Assembly: GCA_021325035.1 (NCBI GenBank)
Contig: JAJPHW010000032.1
Span: forward strand, 1 to 54,157
Length of the DNA: 54,157 bases
DNA from: Terriglobia bacterium
GTDB lineage: Bacteria > Acidobacteriota > Terriglobia > Terriglobales > Acidobacteriaceae
Reading direction: 5' to 3'
Part shown: positions 50,768-54,157 of the stretch, piece after piece
Layout of the letters: the number at the start of each line of letters is the position of its first letter
Numbering within the stretch: position 1 is the stretch's first letter
The notes under the pieces: generated by a model
Database searches by the model: none
What the model saw: only the letters and a program-made list of their open reading frames with translations
Told to the model about the DNA's origin: nothing
Translations under genes and position numbers: made by a program

Positions 50768-52012
50768 ATGCAGACTTCTCCCCCTGCACAACCCACAATG
50801 ACTACATTCACCAATGAATTAACATGCGCTGCTTCCTCTCCGCGGAATGCAGAAATGGGAGATAAAGTCGTGAACACGCGCCACAGCAACACATTAGTCG
50901 CTCCATCATATGATCGCGCGCTCTCTGGCCGGGAGCCTGGCTTGGTTGACGAAGCTTCGTTTCACCAGATGATCGCACTCGAACGCAAACGCACAGCGCG
51001 TTCGGGTAAACCGTTTTTACTCATGATTCTCGAAGGAGAGTTGGGCCTTTCCCGCTCGCAGGGGGGCATGCTGAAGAAGATTTTGGGCGCCTTGTCGCTG
51101 TCCATCCGGGAAACGGATGTGGCTGGCTCTTACAAAGAAGGCTCTGCTATTGGGGTCATGTTTACCGAAATCAGCAGTGAAGACCGGGAAGTCACGGTCA
51201 ACTCCATGATGAACCGTATCTACCAAACTCTGCGTAGAAACCTGAACTGGGAGGAATTCGACCAGATCAATATTTCCTGGCACGCGTTTCCGGAAGACTG
51301 GCACCAGGGAACGCTACGAGGCAACCCTGTGCTTTATCCCGATTTAGCACGACGCGAGCGCGCGCAAAAGCCATTTCGAGTTTTGAAGCGCGCCATGGAT
51401 ATTATTGGCAGCGGCGGAGCGCTCCTGTTGTTTTCTCCCATGCTGCTTCTCGTGGCTGTTTTGGTGAAGCTCAGTTCGAAAGGCCCAGTCTTGTTCAAGC
51501 AGCAGCGTTTGGGCCAATTCGGGAAGCCTTTTACTTTTTTGAAATTCCGTTCCATGTATGTGGACAACCACCACCACATTCACCGCGAGTTCATGAAGGG
51601 CGTTATCAACGGCGAATTGCATGATAAAGACAAAGGGGACGGACACAAGGATGTCGTCTATAAAATGACCGACGATCCGCGCATCACGAAAATCGGAAAG
51701 TTCCTGCGCCGGACCAGTCTCGACGAACTGCCTCAGTTCATGAACGTCCTGCTCGGCGATATGTCACTGGTAGGGCCGAGACCACCGATCGCTTACGAGT
51801 TCGAGGAGTACGATATCTGGCACCGTCGGCGGGTTCTTGAAATCAAGCCGGGCATTACCGGTTTGTGGCAGGTAAACGGACGCAGCCGCGTGCGTTTCGA
51901 CGACATGGTACGCCTTGATCTGCAATATGCGCGCAGCTGGTCGTTATGGCTGGACATTCAAATTTTGCTGCGTACGCCGGCAGCGATTTTGCTGGGTAAC
52001 GACGCGTTTTAA
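50768..52012 (+). CDS. Undecaprenyl-phosphate sugar-1-phosphate transferase with N-terminal GGDEF-like domain
   Basis: This is a 414-residue protein. Residues about 60-180 are the degenerate GGDEF-like domain also found in the gene at 48881. The C-terminal part is a bacterial sugar transferase: one membrane helix (DIIGSGGALLLFSPMLLLVA), KFRSM, DELPQFMNVLLGDMSLVGPR and GITGLWQVNGRS. It would start the repeat unit by loading a sugar phosphate on the lipid carrier. Usual family members have four N-terminal membrane helices instead; here the cytoplasmic GGDEF-like domain replaces them. ATG 50768 is preferred to the in-frame TTG 50762. Confidence 0.92.
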   Translation: MQTSPPAQPTMTTFTNELTCAASSPRNAEMGDKVVNTRHSNTLVAPSYDRALSGREPGLVDEASFHQMIALERKRTARSGKPFLLMILEGELGLSRSQGGMLKKILGALSLSIRETDVAGSYKEGSAIGVMFTEISSEDREVTVNSMMNRIYQTLRRNLNWEEFDQINISWHAFPEDWHQGTLRGNPVLYPDLARRERAQKPFRVLKRAMDIIGSGGALLLFSPMLLLVAVLVKLSSKGPVLFKQQRLGQFGKPFTFLKFRSMYVDNHHHIHREFMKGVINGELHDKDKGDGHKDVVYKMTDDPRITKIGKFLRRTSLDELPQFMNVLLGDMSLVGPRPPIAYEFEEYDIWHRRRVLEIKPGITGLWQVNGRSRVRFDDMVRLDLQYARSWSLWLDIQILLRTPAAILLGNDAF

Positions 52013-52034
52013 ACCGGAAACCTAGACACTTCTC

Positions 52035-53165
52035 GTGAGGATCCATTCTTTGGCAACACCTTGTTTAGAGCGCGTGCACTCCCTAAAGAGCGGGCAATCG
52101 CTTGCGTCGGATATGCCTCTTGACCGGATCGATCCATTGCGGGACGCCCGCTGGGATGAGTTTGTGCGGGCGCATCCGCGGGCGTCTTTGTTTCATTCGC
52201 CGGAATGGCTTCGGACATTGTCGCGCACCTATGGCTATCAGCCGTTGGTGTTAACGACGACATCTCCGGGTCAGAGTCTGCAGAATGGCGTGGTTTTTTG
52301 TGAGGTGAAAAGCTGGGCCACGGGGCGCCGACTAGTTTCGTTGCCCTTTTCTGATTATTGCGAGCCGCTCGTGCACGAGGATGGCGAAGCTGCGCTGCTT
52401 TCGCTGGCGATTGAGCAGGAGTCACGGTTTGGCAAATGGCGCTATATCGAGTTGCGCAGGCTACATTCAGGCGCCATTACCAGTTCGCAATCGCAGTCGA
52501 GTACAGTCTACACATTGCATCGACTGGATTTAAGTCCTGGACTCGAAGAAATTTTCCAGAACTTTCACAAGAGTTCCACGCAACGCAAAGTGCGCCGGGC
52601 GGAGCGCGAGAAGCTCGACTACCGTGAAGGCGGGATGGAGTATTTCGAAGACTTCTACCGGTTGTTTACCATAACGCGTAAACGCCATCGCCGCCCCCCG
52701 CAGCCGCGCATCTGGTTCCAGAATTTGATGCAGAATTTTGGGGATGCACTGAAGATTCGAGTGGCGCACAAAGACAATCGCGTCGTGGCGGCCATCATGA
52801 CCATCCGCTACAAGAACACGATGGTGTACAAATATGGCGGATCGAACCCCGAGTTTAACTCTTTGGGCAGCATGCACTTGCTATTTTGGAAATCTATTCA
52901 GGAAGCAAAGGCCCTGGGTTTGCAGTGCTTCGATTTTGGGCGCACAGAGACAGACCAGCCGGGGTTGATCACATTCAAGCGGCGTTGGGGCACCAGGGAA
53001 TCCGTTCTGCGCTATTCGCGTTTCGGCACAGCCGCCACTACCGTACATTCCTTTGAGCCCTCGACGGAAAATTGGAAATCAGCGGCGGCCAGCGCAGTAT
53101 TTGCGCATCTGCCGGTTCGGGTCCTTCCTGTTGCGGGAAGGCTCTTATACAAACATGTGGGATAA
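52035..53165 (+). CDS. FemAB-type acyltransferase (XrtA/PEP-CTERM-associated)
   Basis: This protein has up to 376 residues and a GNAT-like double fold. It contains FHSPEWLRTLSRTYGYQPL near the N-terminus, and KVRRAERE, AIMTIRYKNTMVYKYGGSN and CFDFGRTETDQPGLITFKRRWG in the second half. This pattern is typical of the FemAB-like proteins in exosortase/exopolysaccharide loci. FemAB relatives transfer amino acids from tRNA; this branch has no proven substrate. Starts: GTG 52035, TTG 52050 (with GAGGA upstream) and ATG 52113 are all in frame. ATG 52113 begins MPLDRIDPLRDARW, where similarity to the family would start. Confidence 0.86.
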   Translation: MRIHSLATPCLERVHSLKSGQSLASDMPLDRIDPLRDARWDEFVRAHPRASLFHSPEWLRTLSRTYGYQPLVLTTTSPGQSLQNGVVFCEVKSWATGRRLVSLPFSDYCEPLVHEDGEAALLSLAIEQESRFGKWRYIELRRLHSGAITSSQSQSSTVYTLHRLDLSPGLEEIFQNFHKSSTQRKVRRAEREKLDYREGGMEYFEDFYRLFTITRKRHRRPPQPRIWFQNLMQNFGDALKIRVAHKDNRVVAAIMTIRYKNTMVYKYGGSNPEFNSLGSMHLLFWKSIQEAKALGLQCFDFGRTETDQPGLITFKRRWGTRESVLRYSRFGTAATTVHSFEPSTENWKSAAASAVFAHLPVRVLPVAGRLLYKHVG

Positions 53166-53192
53166 CTGGCGCATCCTACAGAGATTGAATCC

Positions 53193-54157
53193 ATGATTGA
53201 AAGTAACAATGCCGTATCCGCAGCCCCGCCGTATCCGTCACAGGCGATCCCGTGCGTTTCTGTTGTGATCGTGGTGTGGAACGCGAAAGCCTACGTGCTC
53301 GAGTGTTTGGAATCTTTGCGGCAATACTGCTCTGCGGTGTATTCCGAAGTGATTGTGGTGGACAACGCTTCGAGCGACGGCACGCCTGAGATGATCGCCG
53401 AACGCTTTCCGGAATTTCAGTTGATTCGCAATCCCGACAACTATGGTTTTGGCCGGGCCAACAACATTGGTATGTCTCACTGCACGGGAGATTTTATCTG
53501 TCTTGTGAACTCAGATGTGAAATTTACTTCCGATTGCATGACTCCCATGCTGGATTATTTCGCTACGCACCCGGAAGTGGCCATGATGGGACCGCAGATG
53601 CTGAGTGCAAATGGGGAAGTGCGGCGTTCGACCATGCGCTTTCCCACCGTGTGGAGCAATTTCGCCCGGGCGGTTGGACTTGATGTCTTGTTTAAAGGGT
53701 CGAGTTTTTTTGGTGGCATGTTGATGTCGGATTTCGACCACCGTAAAACCAAGCCGGTCGAGGTGCTCAACGGGTGGTTTCTTATTGTCCGGCGTAAAAC
53801 AATCGAGCACATAGGCACATTCGATCCGCAGTTCTTTATGTATGGCGAAGACGTGGACTGGTGTTATCGCTTCCATCAGGCGGGCGAAACCATCGTCTTT
53901 TTCGCGGAAACCGGCGCGATTCACTATGGCGGGGCCAGTTCAGCCAATGCGCCGTTGCGTTTTTACCTCGAGATCTATCGCGCCACATGGCAGTACTGGC
54001 GCAAACACCATAGCTGGCTCGCGCAACAGGCATTTCTTGCAAGCCTGGCCATTCACCACAGCATCCGCGTGCTCAATGCGGCTTTGAGCTATCTGTTCTT
54101 GCCCTCGCGGCGCCCGGATGCTCGAGTCAAAATGCAGCGCAGCATTGGTTGTTTGCA
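53193..54157 (+). CDS. Family 2 glycosyltransferase, cut by the window end
   Basis: The frame is open from ATG 53193 to the last base (321 codons) without a stop. It has the GT-A features of family 2: VSVVIVVWNAKAY, VVDNASSDGTPEMIAERF, the metal motif VNSDVKF, the GWFLIVRR acceptor-side segment and YGEDVDWCYR with the catalytic Glu-Asp. This resembles rhamnosyltransferase/WbbL-like enzymes that build the polysaccharide repeat. A C-terminal helical part has begun (LNAALSYLFLPSRR). It follows the FemAB gene by 27 bp and continues beyond the window. Confidence 0.93.
   Translation, partial: MIESNNAVSAAPPYPSQAIPCVSVVIVVWNAKAYVLECLESLRQYCSAVYSEVIVVDNASSDGTPEMIAERFPEFQLIRNPDNYGFGRANNIGMSHCTGDFICLVNSDVKFTSDCMTPMLDYFATHPEVAMMGPQMLSANGEVRRSTMRFPTVWSNFARAVGLDVLFKGSSFFGGMLMSDFDHRKTKPVEVLNGWFLIVRRKTIEHIGTFDPQFFMYGEDVDWCYRFHQAGETIVFFAETGAIHYGGASSANAPLRFYLEIYRATWQYWRKHHSWLAQQAFLASLAIHHSIRVLNAALSYLFLPSRRPDARVKMQRSIGCL

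Overview
This window looks like chromosomal DNA of an Acidobacteriota species (Terriglobia-like). That is an inference from gene content: two very large Oar-type TonB-dependent receptors with a carboxypeptidase-like N-terminal domain, an ECF sigma/anti-sigma pair next to one of them, split kdp regulators, many two-component proteins and an exosortase-type exopolysaccharide locus. Coding density is high. I saw no insertion sequence, integrase, CRISPR array or rRNA, and every long gene reads through without a frameshift.

Region 1 (1-3417): a tRNA-Phe, 232 bases with nothing I can support, then a minus-strand pair: a receiver/thioredoxin-reductase-like fusion followed two bases later by a CRP-sensor histidine kinase. 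Region 2 (3496-13331): the potassium system. KdpD is split into two divergent genes. The sensor-kinase half is on the minus strand, and the KdpD/Usp half leads kdpE on the plus strand. An outer-membrane porin, a 28-residue membrane peptide and kdpF, A, B, C follow, ending at a perfect 12-bp hairpin. Region 3 (13348-19542, minus): an Oar receptor, a DctA-type carboxylate carrier and a secreted FrsA-like hydrolase.

Region 4 (19543-27488, plus): a seven-gene catabolic operon behind a good sigma-70 promoter. It encodes a semialdehyde dehydrogenase, a FadR/GntR repressor, a beta-hydroxyacid dehydrogenase, 2-oxoacid dehydrogenase E1 alpha and E1 beta, a non-canonical M24 pita-bread protein and a lipoyl E2. 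No E3 is present. The products imply cleavage of an unknown amide- or amine-like compound, with semialdehyde and 2-oxoacid intermediates. Region 5 (27638-32583): a two-component system, a coiled-coil porin and a blue-copper-like periplasmic protein. Region 6 (32742-38896): ECF sigma, a membrane anti-sigma factor with a large outer domain, and a second Oar receptor. Region 7 (39049-40272, minus): a TauE/SafE exporter with its DUF1634 partner.

Region 8 (40356-54157): an exopolysaccharide locus. A LuxR-type regulator with a Sel1-like tail diverges from a sigma-54-activator-like protein that lacks the GAFTGA loop. Then come an export lipoprotein-like Wza homologue, a barrel protein, a chain-length regulator, an XrtA-type ATPase, a tyrosine kinase, a stand-alone degenerate GGDEF-like domain, an ATP-grasp enzyme, a sugar transferase fused to the same GGDEF-like domain, a FemAB-type protein and a glycosyltransferase cut by the window end.

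The points I would look at first are the divergent split KdpD, the catabolic operon with its altered M24 metal site, and the duplicated GGDEF-like domain in the exopolysaccharide locus.
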